NCBI RefSeq assembly: GCF_964204645.1 | Contig: NC_134033.1 | Coordinates: forward strand, 10,264,231 to 10,328,230 | Length of the DNA stretch: 64,000 bases | Direction: 5' to 3' | Source: Tubulanus polymorphus | Taxonomy: Eukaryota > Nemertea > Palaeonemertea > Tubulaniformes > Tubulanidae | In this document: positions 1 through 11,000 of the stretch, piece by piece | How positions within the stretch are numbered: the stretch's first letter is position 1 | Layout: the number at the start of each line of letters is the position of its first letter | Program-made: the position numbers and the translations under genes | Notes under the pieces: generated by a model | What the model was told of the DNA's origin: nothing | The model's database searches: none | The model's input: the letters and a program-made list of their open reading frames with translations, nothing else

Positions 1-224
1 CGCAATGTTTTAGGTTCAGTTACAGTAACTTTCGGAGGAGGAGTTACGAAAGTGACGCTGTTCGTCGATGCAGATGTGTTGCCAGTTTTACTCGAGGAGT
101 TGTGTTGTTGATTACGAGTAGATTTACTGGCGATTAAAGACGACACCCCCGACGAAGTTTGGCTAAGCGTATCAGCACCGTCCCTGGACGAGGCCGCCCG
201 CCGCGATATAGCTTTTGTCGACAT
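1..224 (-). CDS. N-terminal exon of an unidentified protein, cut by the left window edge
   Basis: On the minus strand an ATG at 222-224 opens a frame that stays open to base 1 (74 codons plus 2 nt). The peptide starts MSTKAISRRAASSRDG and is rich in Ser, Thr, Asn and Gln, with a basic start and a Pro/Val/Thr stretch (VTFVTPPPKVTVTEP) near the edge. This low-complexity composition is typical of disordered N-termini of nuclear or cytoskeletal proteins, but no domain is visible and I do not recognise the gene. There is no signal peptide. The sequence just upstream (CCTTAG before AAAACG, around 233) could be a splice acceptor, so a separate 5' untranslated exon is possible. It is read as coding because the frame is open and GC-richer than its flank; the rest of the gene lies outside. 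Confidence 0.5.
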   Translation of the reverse strand, partial: MSTKAISRRAASSRDGADTLSQTSSGVSSLIASKSTRNQQHNSSSKTGNTSASTNSVTFVTPPPKVTVTEPKTL

Positions 225-3200
225 CGCGGTCGTTTTCTAAGGTCGTATTGTTTACACGTCAATCTAAAGCAGCCATCTGTAAAACAGCAAACAAATTCCA
301 AAATAAGACGAATACAAACGTTCTAAATACTTATTAAAGTTTATATCATGCATTAAATGACGTTTCCATTTCTATAATGGTTTAATTTGGGTTTCGGTCA
401 ATAATGATTTATTAGTTTGAATACAATATGAATCGTGATATATTAAAACTATAAACGCGTGTTTGAATTCCTTCCGTGAGTGAGCGTTTTAATTTCCTCT
501 TCACTGAGTTCTTCTTCCTTAATTAAAATCTACGTGCTGTTTTCGATTGGTCAGCGGAGTTGGCACAGACTACTGTCCGCCATGCGCACATGACCTCGTT
601 GGAAAAGAATATATATTACTATTAAGCGACGACTCAACTGTATCTATTCAAATGTCAAGTCGTTTATAAGTGCAATCATTCCTTTATTCATAATTGCTCT
701 AAAAAGTTAAGTGTGGTTTATTGAAACCTGGTATATCTAAAATCATCTCTTTAAAATATATGTGTGAAAAAAAACCACAATTTTAGATGAATCTATGAAC
801 CTGGGGCAGGTTTCATAGTCCGAAAGCGGATTTAAACAGACTGGTCTTGTGTTGTAAGATTGTATATAGAAGCAAAATGAACTTAGATTTGGTCTTAAGT
901 TGGTCACATCGGAAACAGAACCAAAATGAGCTCAAACTGGTCTTAAAATGTTATAGATTGCTTACAGAACCAAAGTGAGCTTTGACTGGTCTCAAGTTGT
1001 TAGATTAGCTATAGAACCAAAATGAACTTGGACTGGTCTCAAGTTGTTAGATTGGTTACAGAGCTTTTATAACTGATCTTAAGTTGTTTATTCAGATTGG
1101 CTAAAGAATGAAGATGTTCTAAGACTAGTCTTATTTCCTGTTATATTTACTGGTTATCTATATTTCCCTTTAAACCAGTTCCATATTTGTGAGTAATTAA
1201 TTGATTAATAGCAAATGTACTAATTTAATCTTCCTATTGTCGTTATGCAAATCCTGTTGAAAAACTTTGGAACACCGGTCTAATTTACGTATACGTCATA
1301 TTCTCTTATTCCCAGATCGATAAAGTTACGCAAATGTTCAAATACGATCTAACAGGAGAATGGTGGTTGAAATGAGAAATACATGTATGTGTTCGTGTTT
1401 TCGCAGCTGGATAGGTCGCTCTATGAGTGTCGCATAGTGTTAAACTCTAGCCCATAGTTTAAGATCTATATCTCCTCAGTAAAAGCCTATATAACATACA
1501 TACACGAGGACAGTCACGAATACAGGGTTCGGATTCCTTTAACAAAAATCATTCGAGCGAATTGAAAATGAAATAGAAAGCTTCGAACAATCGAAAGGAG
1601 GGCTAAACCGGTTTTTACGACCCGGAGAACTCTTATCAGATCTCAAGCCGTAGCGACTTATGAAATAGCAAGACAAAACAACTCCGCACCAGAATTCAGT
1701 GGGTTTATATTTCGTACATAGAAATCTAATAAAATAGCGTTCGTGTTTTCTGTGTCGTGACGACAAATAGCTAATGAACTGATGTCACATCGAGAATGGA
1801 AAGAATTCATGTAAACGGTCTAAGATTCGATTCCTACTGAAAGAGTTGATTGACACAATACACAACGAGTGAATTACAGCGGAAAAAAAACTTCCGAATT
1901 GAACATTTGAATGCACTCTTAACACTTAATCTAGCCTGAAGGCAGTCATAGAATTCCCCCATATTTAATTGGATCAGGCTACAAATCAACCAAGGTAGAA
2001 ATTAATATATGGTTTGACAATTTCTCGTACGAAATAGAAATGTTGAACGCGAATTTTGTGGAATATTTGACGTTGGAAAATCCAAAGCAAAAACAAGAAT
2101 ATTAGTTAGTAGAAAATTGTACTGGGCTGTATTGCATTTTTCAAAAGTACAGATTTGTTGATTGGATTAATTTTCACTATTCATTACCGTCACAATAGTG
2201 ACTTCTAGTGAAGCATGTTGCGGTAAACACTGATCCACTAAAAAACTGTAGCCGTGAGCTACGAATTGAATTTGAAATGAAATTCTCACGATTAGTTCAA
2301 TGTTGTTTATGATTTCGTTGACACAAATGAGTTTCATGTCGATGTCGTATTTTTGTTGATATAATAGCGAATTCTAGGGTTGGTTGTAGATTCACACGGT
2401 TTCTATCATAACAACTGAATTGACGCGTCAAATCATCAGACAATAAATCATCGTGATTATCACACTGAATTTCATCGCGTTTATGTCGCCTTTAATATTA
2501 AAACTATCGCTATCGGTTTTCATTCAACAATGAAAATGACACTAATTGAAAAAAAAACAACCGAATACAGTAAAACACGAATAGCTGGTGACCAGTGACT
2601 AAGACTCAATAGCCGCCTTTACTTTACTTTAGATAATAATAGTAAAATAATAATGCGATTTATATATGGCGCTAAATCCAGCCAGGCTGCTCAGAGCGCT
2701 TTACATAAAAGCCGCCTTAAAAAGAAAGCATTTTACCTGCATCCTAAAATAATCGATGGATGTGAATAGATACTTTATTTCCGATTAACTTAGTTCATTT
2801 ACATATGACAATTAGAGCGTAATACATTTGCAAAGGTAAAATAAGAAAAAAATAGTACATGTATGATTACAGATGGCCAAAGCTTTAAGCGAATGTTTAC
2901 ATAACAGTTTATACAAATGTTCATAAATCTTCTACATTTTTCTGTTGCATCAAAGCTCTGAATTTGAAAGGATTTGGATCAGTCGAAAAATATTGGGCCA
3001 ATCTAATGATCTAAGACTAGTCTTAACATTCAACGCCATTATTGTACTGGAGTCATGCCTGTTCCGATCCACTGGGTCCAGGCCCCTCCGACCTCAAACA
3101 TAGCAAGGCACTAGGACCCCTCGGCTGATACGTATAAAGTCTACATGTATATTGTAATATTTTGATATTATGTTATATACACTGGAGAGTTTTTAAAGAG

Positions 3201-3892
3201 TTGATTTGATTATGGGACCAGTTAAAACAAGCCTGTTTCATGAAGCATCTGAATTTAATGTATCGAAAATACGAATACAACACGCGAATATTTATAAAAT
3301 CAACGTGTGCAGTTCTGATAATTACGCCACCACAGAAACTAACGAGTAAAAATTCCTCTCAAGCTATAAATTGATCGCTGTTAATGGCTATTTTGTCTGA
3401 TAGCCTATCAATAATGATTTTACATTTATCCTACATCGGGACAAGAAATTCACTCACGAAAGAACAATATCAGTGCTGCTAGCTGCTCGTATACTGTAGG
3501 ACCTCAAGCACAGGGCCAGTTTCACATTTTGGAGCCAAATCTAATACCGACCCTGTGGTACTGTATGGTCTATGATAGCCTACCTATACAATGAAAATCT
3601 GTAGATAAACTTCTAATGTAACTGCAAGCGACAGGAAGACAACCCATCCATTCATGATAATACAATATCCCCTTAACATATCATCAAAACCATTTCCAAC
3701 AACGGACAATATCGGACAAATCATTATCAATATTTCATAAATACGTACAGTAACATTACCTTACTCGGTCGTGTTGGGACACCGGGAATATTTAACGTTT
3801 CTCCCAAACCAATTCACCCTAACCCGAGTAGTCAAATCGACCGGTAGCAACATGCTGTTTACGTATATAGCTATCCATATAAAACTATTACC
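225..3892. other. Non-coding flank with repeats
   Basis: No convincing exon is seen. The stretch is AT-rich, with a 48-bp minisatellite at 838-1140, a short relic of the same motif near 3007, and a segment at about 2650-2710 ending in AGAGCGCTTTACATAA that looks like a dispersed palindromic repeat. It may be upstream or 5' intronic sequence of the minus-strand gene that starts at 224. Confidence 0.4.
838..1140. repeat. 48-bp minisatellite, about six degenerate units
   Basis: The units read roughly GACTGGTCTTAAGTTGTTAG followed by ATTGGTTACAGAACC and AAAATGAGCTT. Several units are diverged. The same unit occurs in reverse orientation at 58510-59075 inside an intron, so this is a dispersed minisatellite family. 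Confidence 0.75.
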
Positions 3893-3901
3893 AATACTTA
3901 C

Positions 3902-4050
3902 AGCTTTGTTAGAAAAATGAATTCATCACCGAGAAATCAGCCGTCGTAATCCGTGTGAGAGACCAGCTAGCAGCTCCGTTACTAAGCGAACCAGTGCTGC
4001 AGCCGCTGTCCACGCTGTGGTCCATACGCGTCCTTCCACAGACCAATCCC
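3902..4050 (-). other. Possible 5' untranslated exon (weak)
   Basis: A strong donor-like sequence, GCT|GTAAGTATT, sits on the minus strand at 3893-3902. The bases upstream of it are GC-rich compared with the surroundings. A frame from the ATG near 4022 stops just before the donor, so it would be untranslated. It could be the first exon of the minus-strand gene starting at 224. Only the donor supports this. Confidence 0.2.
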
Positions 4051-4655
4051 TTCAATCTTACACGTAATGAAAACAGAAACACCTGGTGACTAGAGAGATC
4101 TAAGACGTCGGGTCTGAGAGCGTGTGCGTGTGTGTATGCGCAACGTGAAAGTAAGATTGTTATTAGCAACGAAAGTAATTCGTCTTTCCCCCAGCCCAGC
4201 AGATCGTCTTAATGCAGTTCTGCTGTTTTACATGTCACTTGGTCGATTTAATGAAAAATTGTCATCTACACATTTGCATAATTCACAGGAGTTTATTCGA
4301 AATAGTACGTAATAAACATTACGTACTCACGGCGCTTATTTCGATATTTTCCAATAAAAATGACGTCTATAACTCACATATGTCTGTACGTACGTAGCTA
4401 GGTACGTAGGTATCTTTGAAGTGCGAGTAATTTCATCTCAGTCACAAACCCCAGAAACGTGGAACTCTCTTATTACTCGCGCTCAGATGCAAACCCTGTC
4501 AAAAACGATCAATAGGTCACCGATTCGAAACTTTGAATATCTACAAAATTGAAATCGTTCATAGAAATCCCTTTTACTGCATCGTCATATTCAGCAACAG
4601 AATTCATTCCCAACTCGTCCATATAGATCCTAAACTGTAGTCTATTCGTGATGTA

Positions 4656-4681
4656 TGGTGGTGGTGGTGGTGGTGGTGGTG
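4656..4681. repeat. (TGG)n microsatellite
   Basis: About eight uninterrupted TGG units. Read on the minus strand it gives a histidine run, which is a by-product of the repeat and not evidence for a protein. Confidence 0.85.
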
Positions 4682-5196
4682 ATTATTGCACGGTTCAGTG
4701 GTCGGGGGCCTAAGACGTATGTACAACAAGCGGTATAAAACTAAAACTAATAAACCACACAAAACAATCCCGATATGGTTGTTATTGACAGTACACACCG
4801 CCGCCGCGTAGACAGTCTATGCTAGACGATATACGTGTCAAAAGAACACTTAAGATATAAAGTGTCCAGCAGGAGATTCGTTAAACCTTTTACAACCAAA
4901 GGTCAATGTGTCATAAGCCCCCAACGAATTAGACTCAATTCCAGTTCGATATTACAGTACATGCGCAAAATAGCAACCTCGAGAATATTCATTGTTTTCA
5001 TGTAAGATCCGGAAATCATGATTAAGTAAAGAAAATGATCCGAAATTTGTTTCCATATATCGGACCGAAAAGAATACTGAGAACAACAAACTTATATGAT
5101 TATTTACCAGTAAATTGCTTATTTTTGAATTTAAATCAAACAATTCATTTTGCAATGTGGTCCAATATGATCCGAATGCAACCTCCTACGATTCGG

Positions 5197-6816
5197 TTAA
5201 TTTGAATGAGATCTCCTCCTGTTCGTATCGGAATAGGACCCAATCAGTGAAAATTCGGGATCGGGAACTTCAGTGAGATAAGGTAGTTCCTCATAAACCC
5301 CTTCTTCCAGGACTCCACCTTTATTAGTGGCGGCGTATGAAACCGGTAAACACTGGTTTCTACTGCGGGTACATTTCTGAGTCACCGGATCATACCAGGT
5401 CGTCATGTTCAACTTGATGGTTTGCCGATGGATGATTTTCCAATTTGAAAATTTCACTCATAATACTGACACGGGTCGACTTCATCCGGGTATTTAGTGC
5501 CTGGTTCTTTTCCATCACAAGTAAAAGCGGCTTCAAAATGAAATACATTTGATAAACTTATATAGATGTGATAGAAATTGCTCTGCTTAAATGATCCACG
5601 CGAAGATATACACCTTTTTACTATCAGGTTATTCTAGTATACTCTTTTACGCCGTTAATGTTGTAGAAAAACATCATTTTTGATATATGCATCTTAATTT
5701 TGTAAGCCAATGAGCATATCAAATATAATAGCATTATGGCGATAACTCATAAGTGTTATCGATATCATAGAAATTTGCGAAGGAAAATCGTTTAACACTT
5801 ACGATTTACATCGCAGTCCATGCTTAATTTCTGATTTTCCATCAAATCTGTAAATAATACGCCAGAGAAAATACGATAAATTTCAAAACATTTCCTTCAT
5901 CTCACTCCTCCCTCTCACCGCTCTGTCCCCTGTTAACAACAGCACTCACACTCCGGTGAACGGAGAAAAAAGGGCCAAGGAAAGAATGGCCAAGGAAAAA
6001 ATGGCCAGGAAAAAATGGCCAAGGTATTTGCCCTAGGAAAAATGGCCAAGGAAAAAATGGCCACGGAAAAAAAGGCCAAGGAAGATTGAATAGAAAACTA
6101 ACCATCATTTCATTGACTAAAAAGAAATCAAATGCATTGAAGTTTTGATATGTCACTTTTTGAGATTATTAGACCTATTCCTGGATTAGTTTAGGTGAAT
6201 TTATGATGAGCATATCTCACTTCGATGTCATCAGACACTACATCAGTTTGCTATATAAATAACCACACAATTTCAATGCATTTACCTTTGATGATTTAAT
6301 ACAGTCTGTGCCCTAATAGCTTACTTAGATGTTTTGAAAAACCAATTTAGTTAATTTATCAATTTTAAGTTTATCACTATTAATTTTATCCATTGCCCAC
6401 TTGCATGATAGTTCTTTCATGATAGTTCTTGATATATATTTATTATATGTAATGAAATAAATGTAAGCTCATCACATTTCTGAACTCATTATAGCGATTT
6501 TAATTGTTTTTAGCCCCATGAAAAATAAATGATGTCATTAAATTGAAAGCTTAATGTTTATTAACATTGTCAGTAGTTCTCATAAATTTTCCAAGGCCTT
6601 TTTTCCGTGGCAATTTTTTCCTTGGCCATTTTGCCTAGGCAAATTCCTTGGCCATTTTTTTCCTTGGCCTTTTTTTCCTTGGCCATTTTTTCCTACATTC
6701 TCACACTCCATCTTCGAAGGAAATATTTCTATATCGTTTTCTTCCCGGCTGCCGAACGTGGTCGCCCTCATCTTCGTCAATTTCGTGCAACTGAGGAGCA
6801 TATAAATCCCTGTTAA
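5197..6816 (-). pseudogene. Paralog 1: truncated, disrupted copy of the metallopeptidase/chitin-binding gene
   Basis: Only the last three exons of the tandem family are recognisable. The 45-nt exon at 5847-5803 is intact (ACAG acceptor, GTAAG donor). The final exon (about 5520-5197) begins like its paralogs but meets a TGA after QYYE, because about 70 nt of the chitin-binding domain are missing relative to paralog 2; the rest continues in another frame. The preceding exon keeps only its 3' part (about 6800-6710), ends in a foldback insertion, and lacks the peptidase-side sequence. No copies of the exons for the signal peptide, HEFAH motif or upstream domains are seen; a LINE fragment lies where they would be. 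The 3' flank still matches the other copies (TGAGAACAACAAAC near 5080). I read this as a dead 5'-truncated duplicate. Confidence 0.75.
5955..6699. mobile_element. 745-bp foldback element with GGCCAAGG-rich inverted arms
   Basis: The left arm (about 5971-6085) repeats units such as AAAAAATGGCCAAGG; the right arm (about 6592-6694) is its inverted complement (CCTTGGCCATTTTTTCC). The centre is AT-rich and non-coding. The 10-bp direct repeat CTCACACTCC occurs at 5945-5954 and 6700-6709 and may be a target-site duplication. It sits at the exon 6 donor of paralog 1, interrupting that copy. Foldback elements often have arms made of short tandem repeats. Confidence 0.7.
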
Positions 6817-7156
6817 AATCCGTTATCTGTAATACGTGATCTGTCCCATTTTTTACAACAAGGGTAAAAATTCTGTGAATTTTTCTCCATGCGGTTTTGT
6901 ATGTATTTTTCTTTTCCCAATTAGTATTCGTGTTTATACTTCGTCAAATCTGTAAATACAACTACTATGTATTAATTAACCTGTAATTTTGGAGCATAAT
7001 AAACCAATTTCTAAAAGCGTTAAGTGTTTGGGTTACAGTTGGAAACGGCCACGAACGCGGGCCTGTCAGATAACAGTTATAATCGGCTCAGACTTAGCAC
7101 TCCCGGCTTCCTGAAAAGCCCTCATCACGTTCTGCACGCGGCCGGTGCGGTTTATA

Positions 7157-7265
7157 ATCCTCGCTTGCAAGGGTTTGATTGCCGCCAGCTGAAGTCACGC
7201 CAACAGAAACCATGGCCGCAAACGCTTCATCGGTATATCACATTCACGCCCAATATTTCTTGGGT
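7157..7265 (+). mobile_element. Partial MITE of the CATCCTCGC family
   Basis: The sequence from TCCTCGCTTGC through GGTTTGATTGCCGCC to AATTTCTTGGGTGG-like bases matches arms of the inverted-repeat elements at 59430-59685 and 61051-61222, and a fragment near 25010-25110. Only one arm is clear here. Confidence 0.5.
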
Positions 7266-7320
7266 GGATAGGTTGCTCGAAATTGTAATGTATTTCGTAA
7301 GTGATTGAGGCACCTAAAGG

Positions 7321-7640
7321 CAGCCATTTCTGACAAAATTAGTGAAAGTATTGATAAAGGTGTGACGACAGTTATTTTGACTTGTCAAAAACTTTTGATA
7401 CGATAGTTTACGATATATTTCTTAACAGATTAGATCACTACGGTATCAGAGGCTTACCTATTGCATGGTTTAAAAGTTACTTGATCGGGCAGAGGAGACG
7501 ATTGATAAATAAATGTAAATGGCTTTGCTTCAGTTGTAATATAAAAACATACTTCTACTGTTTGGTCAATTTATCTTGGAGTGACGGAGGGTGCCATCTT
7601 GGGCCCATTCTATTTCTATATTTGAATGATTGCGTTTAAG
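7321..7640 (+). mobile_element. Fragment of a LINE reverse transcriptase (degenerate)
   Basis: A plus-strand frame encodes FDLSKTFDTIVYD followed by LNRLDHYGIRGLPIAWFKSY, the conserved region of non-LTR retrotransposon reverse transcriptases around the first catalytic Asp, with the following W-x-x-SYL segment. A later piece, LGPILFLYLND, matches the next conserved block (GxxLGPxLFxxYxND) but is reached only with changes. Both ends are frame-disrupted, there is no FADD-box sequence, and the rest is absent. A dead 5'- and 3'-truncated insertion. Confidence 0.7.
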
Positions 7641-8040
7641 TAAATGGCCGAATAAAACACGCTAATCCATGTAAACTGTAGATCTATGAAGAAATTTGAG
7701 TGATTCTTGGGCTTTTCGTTGTTTATAGTTAAGTTTCGTTAAGTTTCCTTCGAATTGCGGGACATCTTCATTCATTGCGTTAACGCTTCAATCTCCACTT
7801 TTTCAATATGTGTTGTTGGCCGATGATTCAATATTTTCAAATGCCACTCAACGACGAACCACCTTGAACTCATTACATGACAAATATTGAGAACAACAAA
7901 CATATGATTATATAATTATTTTTCATAAACTTGTTTATTCTATTACCAAACGAATCCAACAAATTTTGTGAACTGGCAACGAGCGGAATACATCCCATCA
8001 ATTCGACTTGTCTTTGGCACCTTCACCATTTTTGATCTTA

Positions 8041-11000
8041 TCATTTTTTTCCATCCTTGGTCTTGGGCCTATCCTTTTTTCCCTTCTCCTCGATCTTATC
8101 ATTCCCTCCCTTCCCAGTCTTATCATTTTTTTCCTTCTTGGGCCTATCCTTTTTTCCCTTCCCCTTGATCTTTTTATTTTTCGCCTTCCTGTTCGTATCG
8201 GAATAGGACCCAATCAGTGAAAACTCGGGAACTTCAGTGAGATAAGGCAGTTCCTCATAAACCCCTTCTTCCAGGACTCCACCTTTATTAGTGGCGGCGT
8301 ATGAAACCGGTAAACACTGGCTTCTACCGCGGGTACATTTCTGAGTCACCGGATCATACCAGGTCGTCATGTTCAACTTGATGGGTCGATGTTTAGAAAA
8401 TTCCGTTTGACTCCATCCGTACATGACCTTGGCGCATTGATACATGCGACGGTAAACGCGACCTTCCTCATCGCACTCATAATACTGACACGGGTCGACT
8501 TCATCCGGGTATTTAGTGCCTGGTTCTTTTCCAACACAAGTAAAAGGGGCTTCAAAATAAAATGAGTATATAGAAATGGTTAAGTTTAGATTATTTGTGC
8601 AAACATAGTAAGTAATCCGCGAGTAAGTGCAATCATGATGGTAACGTGGCGGTCACAGCTATGGGGAAACTTTCGCGTGATGGAAATTGCAAAATAAAAC
8701 CTTGAATACGTACATGTTCCATTACAGTCCATGTTCAATTTCTGATTTTCCATCAAATCTAGAAATAATATGAGAAAAAGCCATGAATTTTAAAACTCCC
8801 CCACTCCATACTCTCTCCCTCTTCTCTTCCCTTTTGAACGGACACTCACACTCCATCTCCTCTAAGGTACTATTTCTGTATCGTTCTCTTCCTGCCCGTC
8901 GCACATGGTCGCCCTGTTTTTTATCAATTCTGTGGAATTGGCACCGACTGATGTAACGGTTTTCACACGGGAATATAGAACGCAGGAAATCGTAAATTGT
9001 TGGTAATTCTGTCTTCATCTGAGCTCGATTTGTAACGCTGATCCCACGGAAGTAATCACCAATGTAAACTTGCGTTGAAACGGCCTGAAAATAGAGCAGT
9101 CGATCTGGTTGACGGTTATATGTACCCACAAGTTCTACAGCTGTTTCATTTTTCTTGGCCCTTGGAGATTCCAAATTAGAGAATGGTGCATTTTTGATGC
9201 AAGAGCTGCGAGTAACACAGCCGCAGTTAGAATTTGACTCTCGGGACAAAACATTGATTACAATGAACTCACTTAAACTCAAGAACTGTGGAACTGGGTC
9301 TAGAACGATGGAACTGGATCACGAACCATGGGTGGCAGCAGAAATTTTCTACAGGGGGTCGAGTACGTAATATTTAACTAAAAGTTGCCGAAGGGCGGAG
9401 CCCGCTCGGGTGCGAAACGCATACAAATTGTTATGCAGTGTAGCACAGAGGGAGAGCGCAGCGGAAATTCCTGCATTTTGTCATGGAGATGCATTCCGAC
9501 GCAATCAACTAATTAGGCCTATTACCAACGAATACGTCGAGAACAACGGGGCTTAACCATCCACAAATATTAATGATTCCATCTAATTATTTGCCCCGCA
9601 CCCGGGCGGGATCTTCCCTTCAGACATTTTAGGCTTCATGACAAACGCTCAATATTTATCAGCAGTAAAGGACCCAGTTACGGTAAGAGCAATAATCAGG
9701 CGTTGATTGTGACTGGTGACGACACATCGACGATCGTTATGTGCTGCCACCGCATTATCGAGGTCAATTCCCTATGCGACGACCGTTTTTGAATTTTTGA
9801 AAAGGGCCGGGTCGTTCACACCCCAACCCCCTCTGGTGCCGCCCATCCGAACTACAGAACGGGCCAAGAACTGTGAAACTGGATCTGTGGAGCTGGATCC
9901 AGAAGTGTGAACTGTACCTAGAATTGTGGAACTGAATCCATAATTGTGGAATTGGATCTGTGGAACTGGGTCCAGGACTGTGGAATTGCATCCACAACTG
10001 TGGCACTAGATCCACAACTATGGAACCAGAAGTATGAAACTGTGTTGAGAACCCGCGGTACTGAGTCCAGAAATTTGAAACTGGGTCGAAAACTGTTGAA
10101 CTGGGTCGTCAACTATGGAACTGGATCCAGATCTCTGAAACTGGGTCCAAAACTGTGGAATTTAACCGAGCCCAGCGATTGGTTTCCGGCCCCAGAATTT
10201 GTTGGAATTTGAGAACCCATAGAGGATAATCTACTTACAAAAAATTCCTCGGCGTCTGTAAACTCATATCTATTATTATGCATCATTGCTTGATTTTTAG
10301 CTTCATAGATTTCGAAAAGTTCTTTGTTTTTCTGTTCCCCTTGAGATTCGTACATACCGAGCCTACGCACACCGTGTGCGAACTCGTGCATGGCCACGTC
10401 TTCACTGGAACACCTAGATCACAAAAACAAACTTAAAGTCATCATAATGAATTTCGATTGCCCGGTGGCTTGTTTTCGTCGTTTCTCGATACTCACGGAT
10501 ACGACTGATATCCTAAACCGGCGACGTTGTTTTCCCAGACGAACGTGAACGGAATGTTAATCGTTGGTCCGAGTCCGCCTTGAAACAAGCTCCGACTGTA
10601 GCGTGAATATTGAGGGGAATCATTGATATTTTCCGTCATCGCTAACACGACGAAACGACCATGGTTTTTGTAGTAATTACGGCGAATATCTTTACGATCC
10701 GCCAACATGAATCGGGCCAAGTAGCACGCCCTTCTCAGAGAGTAATCACGAACTTTACTTGAAGCTGAAACAAAAACGGAATAATCAAATAAAATACGTT
10801 TAAAGTTCCAGTTAACCATATAGTTGTCTCGTAATTGAGAATTCTGAATAGTTTTAGCAATGGTACTGATTAAGAAATGTTTGATTTCAGAGAATGGTAA
10901 CAAGTCACTAATAGTAAGTTGTAGGAATTGAAGTCAAAATGAAGGCCGAAAGGCCAAGAAAACGAGAATAGAGAAAGTTGAAATAATTCAGTACCGTATT

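Noticed and set aside
838-1140. CRISPR array
   Set aside because: Tandem degenerate units without unique spacers of constant length, in an animal genome; the same holds for all other arrays here.
4604-4798. Open frame with a run of nine histidines
   Set aside because: The histidines come from the (TGG)n microsatellite; no splice sites or domain.
8722-9282. 186-codon minus-strand open frame as one gene
   Set aside because: It reads through exons 6 and 7 of paralog 2 plus the intron between them. The paralog comparison shows splicing at 8850 and 8758.
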